A DNA stretch of 64,000 nt, taken from UBA8389 sp035719105 (GTDB taxonomy: Bacteria; Bacteroidota; Bacteroidia; Bacteroidales; UBA1402). The stretch is from positions 124,001 to 188,000 of the forward strand of contig DASTGN010000003.1 in the NCBI GenBank assembly GCA_035719105.1, read 5' to 3'. Position numbers and translations under genes: made by a program. This document shows, one piece after another, positions 9,247 to 16,428 of this stretch (its first letter is position 1; each line of letters begins with the position of its first letter). Below the pieces are notes generated by a model. The model worked only from the letters and a program-made list of their open reading frames with translations. It did no database searches and was not told where the DNA came from.

Positions 9247-10791
9247 TTAGAAAGGCATGACGTTGTCGCCACCATCTCCATTCTCATAAGGATTGGCTCC
9301 GTTGACTGGTGGAGCACCTGCAAAACTCGATTCTCTATTGATTCGAGATGCCAAAATGTTGGACCCAAGGCTGGGTTCAAGGTCCTCTTCAGGATTACAG
9401 AATTTTGCAAATTGGCCTTTAAATCTTAGGCGGACATCCCCTACCGATCCATTACGATGCTTGGCAATGATGATTTCTGCCATCCCTACCAAACTGTTAC
9501 CTTGTGTATCCTCCAAAATTTTATAATATTCGGGGCGGTGAATGAAACAAACCATATCGGCATCTTGCTCAATGGCACCCGATTCACGCAAGTCGGCCAA
9601 TTGAGGTCTTTTGGAGTCTGCCCCATTACCCGACCGGTTTTCTACACCACGATTCAACTGTGACAAGGCAATGATGGGGATGTTCAATTCCTTGGCCAGA
9701 CCTTTTAAAGATCTGGAAATCATAGAAACTTCTTGTTCGCGGCTGCCAAAGGAAGAACCACTGGCGTTCATCAGCTGCAAATAGTCAATGATAATGATTT
9801 CGACGTGATGTTCACGAACCAATCTTCTGGCTTTGGTTCGGAATTCAAAAATGGACAAACTGGGAGTATCGTCAATATATAAAGGGGCATCGTATAGATC
9901 CTTGATTTTATAATCCAGTTGATGCCATTCGTGTTCCAACAATTGACCATTTCTGATTTTTTCACCTTCAATTTCGCAAACATTGATAATCAAACGATTA
10001 ACTAGCTGAACGTTGGACATTTCAAGGGAAAACACAGCCACTGGTTTCTTATAATTGACCGCAATATTTTTGGCCATGGAAAGTACAAAGGCTGTTTTAC
10101 CCATGGCAGGACGAGCGGCAATGATGACCAAGTCGGATTTCTGCCAACCCGAAGTTATTTTGTCCAACCCTGAAAAACCGGAGGGAAGACCGCTCAAGCC
10201 ATCCTTTCGTTCCGCTGCGATGTTTAATAGTTTGATGGCTTCTTCGATAATCGGATTGATTTGCGTCACATCCTTTTTCATGTTCCGCTGCGAAATTTCA
10301 AACAAGCTGGCTTCAGCATCCTGCATCAAATCATCGACATCCATGGTTTCATCAAAGGCTTTGCCTGAGATTTCAGAAGTAAAGCGGATCAGTTCCCGGG
10401 CGAGAAATTTTTGCGCTACGATCCGGGCATGAAATTCCAGGTGAGCGGTTGAAACGACCTTGCCGGTAAGTTGCGCCAAATAATATGGACCACCTGCTTC
10501 GTCCAGGGTTCCTTCCTTTTTAAGCTGCTCCTGCACCGTCAACATGTCCACCGGGCGTTGCAGAATGGCCAAATTCTGAATGGCTGTGAAAATAACCTCG
10601 TGGGAATGCTCGTAAAAGCTTTGTGGCTTTAAGATGTCACTCACAATGGAATAGGCATCCTTTTCCAACATTAATGCCCCCAAAACGGCTTCTTCCAGTT
10701 CCCTAGCTTCGGGTGGTCGCTTGCCGGCATCGTTTAGGTAAACGGGGTTGGATTTAGCCCTACCCTGACGAAAATTCTTACGTTCTTCCAT
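9247..10791 (-). CDS. dnaB: Replicative DNA helicase DnaB
   Basis: Hexameric 5'-3' helicase at the replication fork. The 514-aa protein has the DnaB N-terminal domain (ARELEEAVLGALMLEKDAYS), the RecA-like domain with Walker A AARPAMGKTAF near residue 225, SLEM, the Walker B stretch IIIIDYLQLM, and the DLRESGAIEQDAD motif. The frame stays open upstream to 10854, but a consensus -7 at 10811-10818 would place the transcript start near 10804, so the ATG at 10791 (MEERKNFRQGR) is the right start. It is divergent from ispE, with a perfect palindrome between the two promoters. No intein is seen. Confidence 0.96.
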   Translation of the reverse strand: MEERKNFRQGRAKSNPVYLNDAGKRPPEARELEEAVLGALMLEKDAYSIVSDILKPQSFYEHSHEVIFTAIQNLAILQRPVDMLTVQEQLKKEGTLDEAGGPYYLAQLTGKVVSTAHLEFHARIVAQKFLARELIRFTSEISGKAFDETMDVDDLMQDAEASLFEISQRNMKKDVTQINPIIEEAIKLLNIAAERKDGLSGLPSGFSGLDKITSGWQKSDLVIIAARPAMGKTAFVLSMAKNIAVNYKKPVAVFSLEMSNVQLVNRLIINVCEIEGEKIRNGQLLEHEWHQLDYKIKDLYDAPLYIDDTPSLSIFEFRTKARRLVREHHVEIIIIDYLQLMNASGSSFGSREQEVSMISRSLKGLAKELNIPIIALSQLNRGVENRSGNGADSKRPQLADLRESGAIEQDADMVCFIHRPEYYKILEDTQGNSLVGMAEIIIAKHRNGSVGDVRLRFKGQFAKFCNPEEDLEPSLGSNILASRINRESSFAGAPPVNGANPYENGDGGDNVMPF

Positions 10792-10810
10792 GTTTTTTTT
10801 CTTACGCTTC

Positions 10811-10843
10811 CAAAGGTACATAAGAAAAACACATTCCATTAAA
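10811..10843 (-). promoter_or_regulatory. Promoter of dnaB
   Basis: On the minus strand TACCTTTG (10818-10811) is an exact TAnnTTTG -7 element. TTTA (10843-10840) lies 21 bp upstream as a three-of-four -33 match. The leader would be about 13 bases, which supports the chosen dnaB start. Confidence 0.6.
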
Positions 10844-10850
10844 AAAGCTT

Positions 10851-10866
10851 TCAACAGGCCTGTTGA
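10851..10866. promoter_or_regulatory. 16-bp perfect palindrome between dnaB and ispE
   Basis: TCAACAGGCCTGTTGA is its own reverse complement over 16 bases. It lies between the two divergent promoters, 8 bp beyond the dnaB -33 and 4 bp before the ispE -33. Its right half runs into TGTTGATAA (10861-10869), the complement of TTATCAACA, one base off the classic DnaA box TTATCCACA. This looks like an operator that could touch both genes; the binding protein is unknown. Confidence 0.55.
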
Positions 10867-10869
10867 TAA

Positions 10870-10901
10870 CTTGCCCTGTTAGACGAATAGTTGTATCTTT
10901 G
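10870..10901 (+). promoter_or_regulatory. Promoter of ispE
   Basis: CTTG (10870-10873), 20 bp, TATCTTTG (10894-10901). The -7 is exact and the -33 has three of four bases. Transcription would begin near 10908, 32 bases before the ATG at 10940. Confidence 0.65.
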
Positions 10902-10939
10902 TGGAACAATTCATAGTTGCACACCGAAATTTCGAGAGG

Positions 10940-11767
10940 ATGATTTGTTTTCCAAACGCCAAAATCAATTTGGGTTTACGGGTGACCGAAAAACGACCTG
11001 ACGGGTACCATAACCTGGAAACGGTGTTTTACCCTATAGGTTTGAAAGATGCGTTGGAGGTAGTACCACTATCGGACGGAAAATCGTATTCGTTGGATGT
11101 CAAAGCTCTGGATGTGGCCGACTTGGGTATGAACGATGAGAACAACATCGTAACCAAAGCCTTTCGATTGTTGGAAAAACATCACCAACTTAAACCCGCT
11201 GCCTTTTTTCTCAAAAAAGGAATTCCAACCGGAGCTGGTCTCGGTGGTGGCTCTTCCGATGCAGCTAACGCCTTGAGAATCATTAATCTGATGAATGGTT
11301 TAGGGCTTTCCGATCGTGATTTGGAACTTTATTCTGCACAAATAGGTGCAGACTGTGCATTTTTTATCAAAAATAAACCGATATTTGCAACCGGTATTGG
11401 AACCGATTTTGAAGAAGTTTCGCTGAATTTGCGTGGTTATTTCTTGGTTTTAATCAAGCCTGACATCCATGTTTCTACTGCCGAAGCCTATTCTTTGGTT
11501 CATCCCGTTCAACCGACAAAATCCCTGAAAGAATGGATTGGAAATCCCATCGAAACGTGGAGAGAAAATGTAATCAATGATTTTGAACGATCTGTTTTTT
11601 CAAAATATTCTGCAATTGGAGCAATCAAAGAGATGCTCTATCAAAAGGGAGCCGTCTATGCATCCATGTCTGGCAGTGGCTCATCCGTTTATGGACTTTT
11701 CAAGTCTGCAGTCAATCTGCGTGCAGATTTCCCCGGTTGTTTTTATTGGAGTGAAATGTTGAATTAG
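10940..11767 (+). CDS. ispE: 4-diphosphocytidyl-2-C-methyl-D-erythritol kinase
   Basis: GHMP-family kinase that phosphorylates CDP-methylerythritol in the non-mevalonate isoprenoid pathway. The 275-aa protein starts MICFPNAKINLGL, where the lysine and asparagine of the substrate motif are visible. The ATP-binding glycine loop is GAGLGGGSSDAAN near residue 95, and the C-terminal GHMP motif is SMSGSGSSVYGLF. A GTG further upstream (10901) overlaps the promoter -7 and is rejected as the start. It is divergent from dnaB; the oxidoreductase operon follows 34 bases after its stop in the same direction, so partial cotranscription is possible. Confidence 0.95.
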   Translation: MICFPNAKINLGLRVTEKRPDGYHNLETVFYPIGLKDALEVVPLSDGKSYSLDVKALDVADLGMNDENNIVTKAFRLLEKHHQLKPAAFFLKKGIPTGAGLGGGSSDAANALRIINLMNGLGLSDRDLELYSAQIGADCAFFIKNKPIFATGIGTDFEEVSLNLRGYFLVLIKPDIHVSTAEAYSLVHPVQPTKSLKEWIGNPIETWRENVINDFERSVFSKYSAIGAIKEMLYQKGAVYASMSGSGSSVYGLFKSAVNLRADFPGCFYWSEMLN

Positions 11768-11801
11768 TAAATGATTAAACTGTCTATATACTTGTAAAAT
11801 A

Positions 11802-12035
11802 ATGGCAAAATTCAAAGGAGCGATCGTAGTCGACCTGGAGCGTTGCAAGGGTTGTGATGTTTGTGTGAACAGCTGCCCATTCGATGTTCTGCGATTATCG
11901 AAAGACGTTAATACCAAGGGCTATACCTATTCGTATATGCTGAATCCGGATAACTGCACCGGATGTGCCAGTTGTGGTTACGTTTGTCCGGATGGATGCA
12001 TCCAGGTGTATCGTGTAAAAGAAGAAAAAGAATGA
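11802..12035 (+). CDS. korD: 2-oxoacid:ferredoxin oxidoreductase, ferredoxin-like delta subunit
   Basis: Small electron-carrying subunit with two [4Fe-4S] clusters. In 77 aa there are two complete cysteine sets, CKGCDVCVNSCP (about residues 15-26) and CTGCASCGYVCPDGC (about 52-66). It opens a four-gene operon, and its TGA overlaps the alpha-subunit ATG by four bases (ATGA), so the two are translationally coupled. A loose -7 match, TATACTTG, lies at 11787-11794. Subunit order delta-alpha-beta-gamma is the usual one for KorDABC or VorDABC; whether the substrate is 2-oxoglutarate or a branched-chain 2-oxoacid cannot be decided from sequence alone. Confidence 0.88.
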   Translation: MAKFKGAIVVDLERCKGCDVCVNSCPFDVLRLSKDVNTKGYTYSYMLNPDNCTGCASCGYVCPDGCIQVYRVKEEKE

Positions 12036-13105
12036 AAGAAATAGTATTGATGAAAGGTAATGAAGCGATAGCTCATGCCTCGATACGATGCGGAGCGGAC
12101 GGCTATTTCGGCTATCCCATCACACCGCAGTCTGAAATCATGGAAACGTTGATGGAACAAAGACCTTGGGAATCGACCGGCATGGTGGTTTTGCAGGCCG
12201 AAAGTGAAATCGCTTCCATTCAAATGGTTTTTGGAGGTGCAGCTACCGGTAAAAAATGCATGACCTCATCCTCCAGTCCAGGTGTCAGTTTAATGCAGGA
12301 AGGCGTTTCCTTTGCAGTCGGTGCAGACTTACCGATGCTGTTGGTCAATGTCATGCGTGGCGGGCCTGGCCTTGGAACCATTCAACCAAGTCAATCCGAT
12401 TATTTTCAATCGGTTAAAGGAGGCGGTCATGGTGATTACAAACTGATTGTCTTGGCTCCCAACTCAGTACAGGAAATGGCTGATTTTGTGAGCCTTGGGT
12501 TCGATCTTTCGTTCAAATACCGCATCCCGGCAATGATTTTGACGGATGGCGTCATCGGTCAAATGATGGAAAAAGTGGTTTTACCCCCGTTCAAACCTCG
12601 TCGAACCGAAGCGGAAGTTGCCGCCGAATGCCCTTGGGCAGCTTATGGAAAACCAGCTCATCGCTTGAGAAACGTTGTTTCCTCCCTCGATTTGGACCCT
12701 TATCGAATGGAAAAGAAAAACGATGAACGTCAAGAGCGCTATCGTTTGGTTGAAGCTACCGAAGTTCGATATGAAGAATTTATGTGCAAAGATGCTGATT
12801 ACTTGATTGTTGCTTTTGGTTCAGCGGCTCGTATCAGTTTAAAATCGGTAGAAATGCTTCGTGAGGAAGGCATCAAAGTAGGCTTGTTGCGCCCCATTAC
12901 CTTATGGCCCTTCCCTACCAAAGTACTTGCTAAATATGCTGAAAATGTGAAATCCATGTTGACGGTGGAATTGAACGCAGGTCAGATGATCGAGGATGTT
13001 CGGCTTGCTGTCAACGGGAAAGTTCCGGTTTTCCATTATGGTCGACTTGGTGGTGTGGTTCCTGCTCCGGAAGAAATCTACGAAGCATTAAAAAAACAAA
13101 TGTAA
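12032..13105 (+). CDS. korA: 2-oxoacid:ferredoxin oxidoreductase alpha subunit
   Basis: Pyrimidine-binding chain of the thiamine diphosphate enzyme that converts a 2-oxoacid and CoA to acyl-CoA, CO2 and reduced ferredoxin. The 357-aa protein starts MKEIVLMKGNEAIAHASI. It shows GYFGYPITPQSEIME near residue 25, QAESEIASIQMVFGGAATG, and the C-terminal transketolase-like domain with RPITLWPFP. Longer in-frame starts upstream overlap the delta subunit and lack homology. It is smaller than fused pyruvate:ferredoxin enzymes, consistent with the four-subunit class. The beta subunit follows after 21 bases. Confidence 0.9.
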   Translation: MKEIVLMKGNEAIAHASIRCGADGYFGYPITPQSEIMETLMEQRPWESTGMVVLQAESEIASIQMVFGGAATGKKCMTSSSSPGVSLMQEGVSFAVGADLPMLLVNVMRGGPGLGTIQPSQSDYFQSVKGGGHGDYKLIVLAPNSVQEMADFVSLGFDLSFKYRIPAMILTDGVIGQMMEKVVLPPFKPRRTEAEVAAECPWAAYGKPAHRLRNVVSSLDLDPYRMEKKNDERQERYRLVEATEVRYEEFMCKDADYLIVAFGSAARISLKSVEMLREEGIKVGLLRPITLWPFPTKVLAKYAENVKSMLTVELNAGQMIEDVRLAVNGKVPVFHYGRLGGVVPAPEEIYEALKKQM

Positions 13106-13126
13106 GTTATTGAAATTTTGAATGTT

Positions 13127-13885
13127 ATGTCAAATACTATAATCAATCCCGATAATCTGGTGTATCAAAAATCCAGTGTGATGCTGGACAACACCATGCA
13201 TTATTGCCCAGGTTGCAGCCACGGTACGGCACATCAGGTGTTAGCGACCGTCATTGAAGAAATGGGCATGCAAGAAAACACCATCGGAGTGGCTCCAGTT
13301 GGTTGTGCTGTATTTATGTACAACTACCTCAACATCGATTTCGCCGAAGCGGCTCATGGTCGTGCTCCTGCGTTGGCAACTGCCATTAAACGTTTGAATC
13401 CGAATCGATTGGTATTTACTTATCAAGGTGACGGCGACCTGGCTGCCATCGGAACTGCCGAAACCATTCATGCAGCCAACCGTGGTGAAAATATTGCCAT
13501 CATTTTCATCAACAACGGCATCTACGGTATGACTGGAGGTCAAATGGCACCGACGACACTTCCTGGCATGATTACTTCAACCTGTCCCATGGGAAGAAAC
13601 GAAGCGCTCAATGGTCATCCGTTGAAAATCACAGAGTTGCTGGCACAACTGGAAGGCGTTTGTTACGCAACCAGACAGTCTGTCCACAACGTTGCAAGTG
13701 TCAAGAAAACTAAGAAAGCCATCCGTAAAGCATTGGAAAACTCGATGCAGGGTAAAGGTACCAGTATTGTTGAAATCGTTTCAACTTGTAATTCCGGTTG
13801 GAAGATGACACCCGTTGAAGCGAATAACTGGATGGTAGAAAATATGTTCCCCTATTACCCATTGGGCGATTTGAAAGACAAATAA
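13127..13885 (+). CDS. korB: 2-oxoacid:ferredoxin oxidoreductase beta subunit
   Basis: Thiamine diphosphate-binding chain of the enzyme. The 252-aa protein carries YCPGCSHGTAHQVLA near its N terminus (the CPGC type motif), the TPP-binding stretch TYQGDGDLAAIG with the aspartate-glycine-aspartate core, and NNGIYGMTGGQMAPTT. I start it at the ATG at 13127; a TTG three codons upstream is also open. The gamma subunit begins two bases after its stop. All expected motifs are present. Confidence 0.9.
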   Translation: MSNTIINPDNLVYQKSSVMLDNTMHYCPGCSHGTAHQVLATVIEEMGMQENTIGVAPVGCAVFMYNYLNIDFAEAAHGRAPALATAIKRLNPNRLVFTYQGDGDLAAIGTAETIHAANRGENIAIIFINNGIYGMTGGQMAPTTLPGMITSTCPMGRNEALNGHPLKITELLAQLEGVCYATRQSVHNVASVKKTKKAIRKALENSMQGKGTSIVEIVSTCNSGWKMTPVEANNWMVENMFPYYPLGDLKDK

Positions 13886-13887
13886 AC

Positions 13888-14424
13888 ATGAAGGAAGAAA
13901 TAATCATTGCAGGTTTTGGTGGACAAGGTGTTTTGTCCATGGGTAAAATTATCGCATATGCTGGAATGGCCAGTGATCTGGAAATCTCTTGGATGCCGGC
14001 TTATGGGCCCGAACAACGTGGAGGTACAGCAAATGTCACAGTAATTTTAAGTGAAAGTCGAATCAGTTCACCCATTTTGAACCAATTTGACACTGCCATC
14101 ATCCTTAACCAACAGTCGCTCAATAAGTTCGAAAGTCAGGTAAAGCCAGGCGGAATCTTGATTTACGACCCACATGGTATTAAAACTCCTCCCACTCGAA
14201 CCGATATCAAGGTTTACAAAGTGAATGCCATGGAAACCACGTTCGAAATGAACAACAGCAAAACATACAACATGATTGTATTGGGTGCATACATCAAAGT
14301 AAAACCGGTGGTTACGATTGAAAGCGTTTTAAAAGGTCTCAAAAAGTCACTTCCCTCTCGTCACCATCACTTATTGCCTATGAATGAGGAAGCTCTGATC
14401 AAGGGTATGGAAATTGTGGAATAA
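13888..14424 (+). CDS. korC: 2-oxoacid:ferredoxin oxidoreductase gamma subunit
   Basis: Last subunit of the complex, the catalytic domain that carries the CoA-binding region. The 178-aa protein starts MKEEIIIAGFGGQGVLSMGK, the typical glycine-rich opening of this family, and contains YGPEQRGGTANVTVILSE. It ends the operon; a terminator follows at 14448-14482. Reduced ferredoxin made here could serve biosynthesis or Rnf-type respiration, an inference from family knowledge. Confidence 0.9.
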   Translation: MKEEIIIAGFGGQGVLSMGKIIAYAGMASDLEISWMPAYGPEQRGGTANVTVILSESRISSPILNQFDTAIILNQQSLNKFESQVKPGGILIYDPHGIKTPPTRTDIKVYKVNAMETTFEMNNSKTYNMIVLGAYIKVKPVVTIESVLKGLKKSLPSRHHHLLPMNEEALIKGMEIVE

Positions 14425-14447
14425 TCTATAAAACCAATTATAAAATC

Positions 14448-14482
14448 AGGCAGTTTTTTTTGGAAGACTGCCTATTTTTTTG
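14448..14482 (+). terminator. Terminator of the kor operon
   Basis: AGGCAGT (14448-14454) pairs with ACTGCCT (14467-14473), then ATTTTTTTT. The T-rich loop holds the -33 element of the next promoter, so end of one transcript and start of the next share the same bases. Confidence 0.8.
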
Positions 14483-14490
14483 CAACTTTG
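14459..14490 (+). promoter_or_regulatory. Promoter of the cobalamin-riboswitch transcript
   Basis: TTTG (14459-14462), 20 bp, CAACTTTG (14483-14490). The -33 is exact and the -7 has C in place of the first T. Transcription near 14497 would begin at the 5' edge of the aptamer. Confidence 0.6.
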
Positions 14491-14492
14491 TC

Positions 14493-14670
14493 ATGTTTTG
14501 GTGATGCGGTGAAATTCAATCATCCGCATAAAAGGGAATCCGGTCAAATCCCGGAACAGTACCCGCTGCTGTATAGTTCAAAACAACCCTGATGCTACAT
14601 TACCACTGTTCATTTAGAATGGGAAGGTCAATCGGGGCGAACTGAGTCAGAAAACCTGCCAGATATTTTT
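14493..14670 (+). promoter_or_regulatory. Cobalamin riboswitch aptamer
   Basis: The conserved blocks of the B12 riboswitch appear in order. GGTGATGCGG/CCGCAT forms the first arm (14501-14544). AAAGGGAATCCGGTCAAATC (14546-14565) is followed by CCCGGAACAGTACCCGCTGCTGTA to about 14573-14590. A CCACTG block comes near 14605, GGGAAGG near 14622, and GAGTCAGAAAACCTGCC ends at 14660. The core matches the classic AdoCbl/MeCbl aptamer well. By family knowledge, ligand binding shuts off the downstream gene. Immediately after it GCTTT (14674-14678) can pair with AAAGC (14687-14691). The only gene it can control here is the lipoprotein at 14776. Confidence 0.92.
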
Positions 14671-14760
14671 CATGCTTTCGGGAGAAAAAGCTAAATGAAT
14701 GACTACCCTTCTGGATCCGAAATTAGGTATCATTGGTTGGCTGCCCATTTTATTAACCAA

Positions 14761-14775
14761 CTAATTATCAATTAG
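14761..14775 (+). promoter_or_regulatory. Hairpin abutting the lipoprotein start codon
   Basis: CTAATT (14761-14766) is perfectly complementary to AATTAG (14770-14775), and the next base opens the ATG. A second possible stem just upstream pairs TTGGTT (14733-14738) with AACCAA (14755-14760). No U-tract terminator is visible between aptamer and gene, so control by hiding the translation start is more likely than transcription attenuation; this is inference. Confidence 0.45.
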
Positions 14776-15567
14776 ATGAAAAAAAAATTTCGTTTGATGA
14801 ATGCTGCTTTTATGGTAGCTGGCTTAAGTTTTGCCTTTACGGCTTGTGAACCGGAGACGGATGTTAAGAACGGTGTAATCACGTTTGAAGACGTGACATT
14901 GAATGCTAACGGTTATTGGAACGGTAGCGACCGTTCCGGTTCGTTAACCAAATCGATGTCTGATTGGGGTGACTCCATTTACACCTACGAGGGTGGATTT
15001 GATTCAGGCATCATGACCTGTCGTACCACTTTCAACGAAAATAAAACTTATGCATCCACTTGGTGGCTTGGTATCGCCTGTTCCAATCACACGAATATGG
15101 ACAGCATCGGTTTGGCTAACCAATACAGTGTTTACGCTCATTCTGGTGCAAACGGATCGGAAAAATTCGCTTTGATCGGATCGGATGGAGCTTCGTGTTC
15201 TTTCCGTCAGCCTATTATCCTTAAAAGCCTGATGGTGAACAATTCAACCTATAATTATTGGGCTTTGAAAGAGGGTAAGGATGGTGCTGGATATGTGACA
15301 AAATTCAAGGCTGGCGATTATTTCAACGTCACAGTAACCGGATTCGATTCCACCCACGTTCAATCTGGTAAAGTGATTATTCCATTGGCAGAATTCAGGA
15401 ATGGTCAATCCTACATTTGCAGCGACTGGACCAAAATTTCTCTTGAATCACTCGGTCAGGTTTCGACACTCACTTTTTCATTCGATTCATCCGATAAATT
15501 TGGCGAATGGTTGAATACGCCGACCTACTTCTGTATCGACAACATCGTTTACGAAGAAAAGAAATAA
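14776..15567 (+). CDS. Riboswitch-controlled lipoprotein, DUF4465/BtuH-like
   Basis: Predicted surface lipoprotein that may bind corrinoid. The 263-aa protein has a lipoprotein signal (hydrophobic AFMVAGLSFAFTAC, lipid cysteine 24) followed by EPETD. An acidic stretch right after the cysteine is the kind of signal that sends Bacteroidota lipoproteins to the cell surface. The mature part is rich in Trp, Tyr, Asn and Ser and ends TPTYFCIDNIVYEEKK; from memory this resembles DUF4465, the family I associate with B12-binding BtuH proteins of gut Bacteroidota. The cobalamin riboswitch is the strongest argument for a B12 role. No btuB, btuG or TonB-dependent receptor is next to it, which is unusual. 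Confidence 0.72.
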   Translation: MKKKFRLMNAAFMVAGLSFAFTACEPETDVKNGVITFEDVTLNANGYWNGSDRSGSLTKSMSDWGDSIYTYEGGFDSGIMTCRTTFNENKTYASTWWLGIACSNHTNMDSIGLANQYSVYAHSGANGSEKFALIGSDGASCSFRQPIILKSLMVNNSTYNYWALKEGKDGAGYVTKFKAGDYFNVTVTGFDSTHVQSGKVIIPLAEFRNGQSYICSDWTKISLESLGQVSTLTFSFDSSDKFGEWLNTPTYFCIDNIVYEEKK

Positions 15568-15622
15568 GGAAAAGACAGCTATCTGCCAAGAGAGAACTCT
15601 TCCTGCGTTGCTTCGGCAACTC

Positions 15623-15653
15623 GAGGTCCGGTACCAATAGGTTTCCGGACCTC
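15623..15653 (+). terminator. Hairpin after the lipoprotein gene
   Basis: GAGGTCCGG (15623-15631) is perfectly complementary to CCGGACCTC (15645-15653), a 9-bp GC-rich stem. The following bases AACTATTTATT are only moderately T-rich, so the terminator is plausible but not ideal. Confidence 0.6.
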
Positions 15654-15667
15654 AACTATTTATTGAG

Positions 15668-15699
15668 TTTGCCTCCCTCATCAATTTTGAGTATTTTTG
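15668..15699 (+). promoter_or_regulatory. Promoter of trmD
   Basis: TTTG (15668-15671), 20 bp, TATTTTTG (15692-15699) is a full consensus match. Transcription would begin near 15706, leaving about 43 bases of leader. Confidence 0.75.
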
Positions 15700-15748
15700 T
15701 GTATTCTGAATTTACAGAATGGTATAAGTATACTTTATTTGTATTTTA

Positions 15749-16426
15749 ATGCGTATTGACATTATTACTGTATTACCCGATTTATTGGAAGGCCCGTTGA
15801 ATTGCTCCATCTTGAAACGTGCTCAGGACAACGGTATTGCCCAAATCAAGGTGCATAATCTCCGCGAATATTCCACAGATCTCAAACATCGTCGCGTAGA
15901 TGATTATGCCTTTGGCTTTTCTGCTGGAATGGTACTGCAGATTGAACCGATTGATCGAATTCTAACGCAGTTGAAAAGTGAACGAGCCTACGACGAAGTC
16001 ATTTATACTTCTCCGGACGGTGAGATGTTTAATCAACCCATGGCCAATCGGATATCCATGTTGGAAAACATCATTATCCTATGCGGACATTACAAAGGCA
16101 TTGATCACCGTATTCGTGAGCACTTCATTACCAAGGAAATATCTATAGGAGATTATGTTTTGACCGGTGGTGAACTGGCAGCAGCCATCATTGCCGATGC
16201 GGTTGTTCGTGTCATTCCAGGAGCCATTTCTGACGAACAATCAGCACTATCCGATTCTTTTCAAGACAACTTATTGGCACCGCCCGTTTACACCAGACCT
16301 GCCTCTTACAAAGGTTGGGACGTACCTGAAATTTTGCTTTCGGGCCATCAACGCAAAATTGAGGAATGGGAACATCAGCAAGCTGTTGAACGCACGAAGG
16401 TGCTTCGTCCAGACTTACTGAAATAA
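15749..16426 (+). CDS. trmD: tRNA (guanine-N1-)-methyltransferase TrmD
   Basis: Essential SPOUT methyltransferase that makes m1G37 in tRNAs and guards the reading frame. The 225-aa protein shows the knot motifs ILCGHYKGIDHRIREHF (about residues 110-126) and SIGDYVLTGGELAAAIIADA (about 131-150), and the C-terminal SGHQRKIEEW. The loop usually written DYPFGGGAGMV reads DYAFGFSAGMV here (52-62), with F57 and S58 at normally small residues. It has its own consensus promoter and stands apart from ribosomal protein genes. It is convergent with pyrD with only two bases between the stops. Confidence 0.95.
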   Translation: MRIDIITVLPDLLEGPLNCSILKRAQDNGIAQIKVHNLREYSTDLKHRRVDDYAFGFSAGMVLQIEPIDRILTQLKSERAYDEVIYTSPDGEMFNQPMANRISMLENIIILCGHYKGIDHRIREHFITKEISIGDYVLTGGELAAAIIADAVVRVIPGAISDEQSALSDSFQDNLLAPPVYTRPASYKGWDVPEILLSGHQRKIEEWEHQQAVERTKVLRPDLLK

Positions 16427-16428
16427 AT

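Noticed and set aside
10901..10939. GTG start for ispE
   Set aside because: It overlaps the last base of the promoter -7 element and adds residues without homology.
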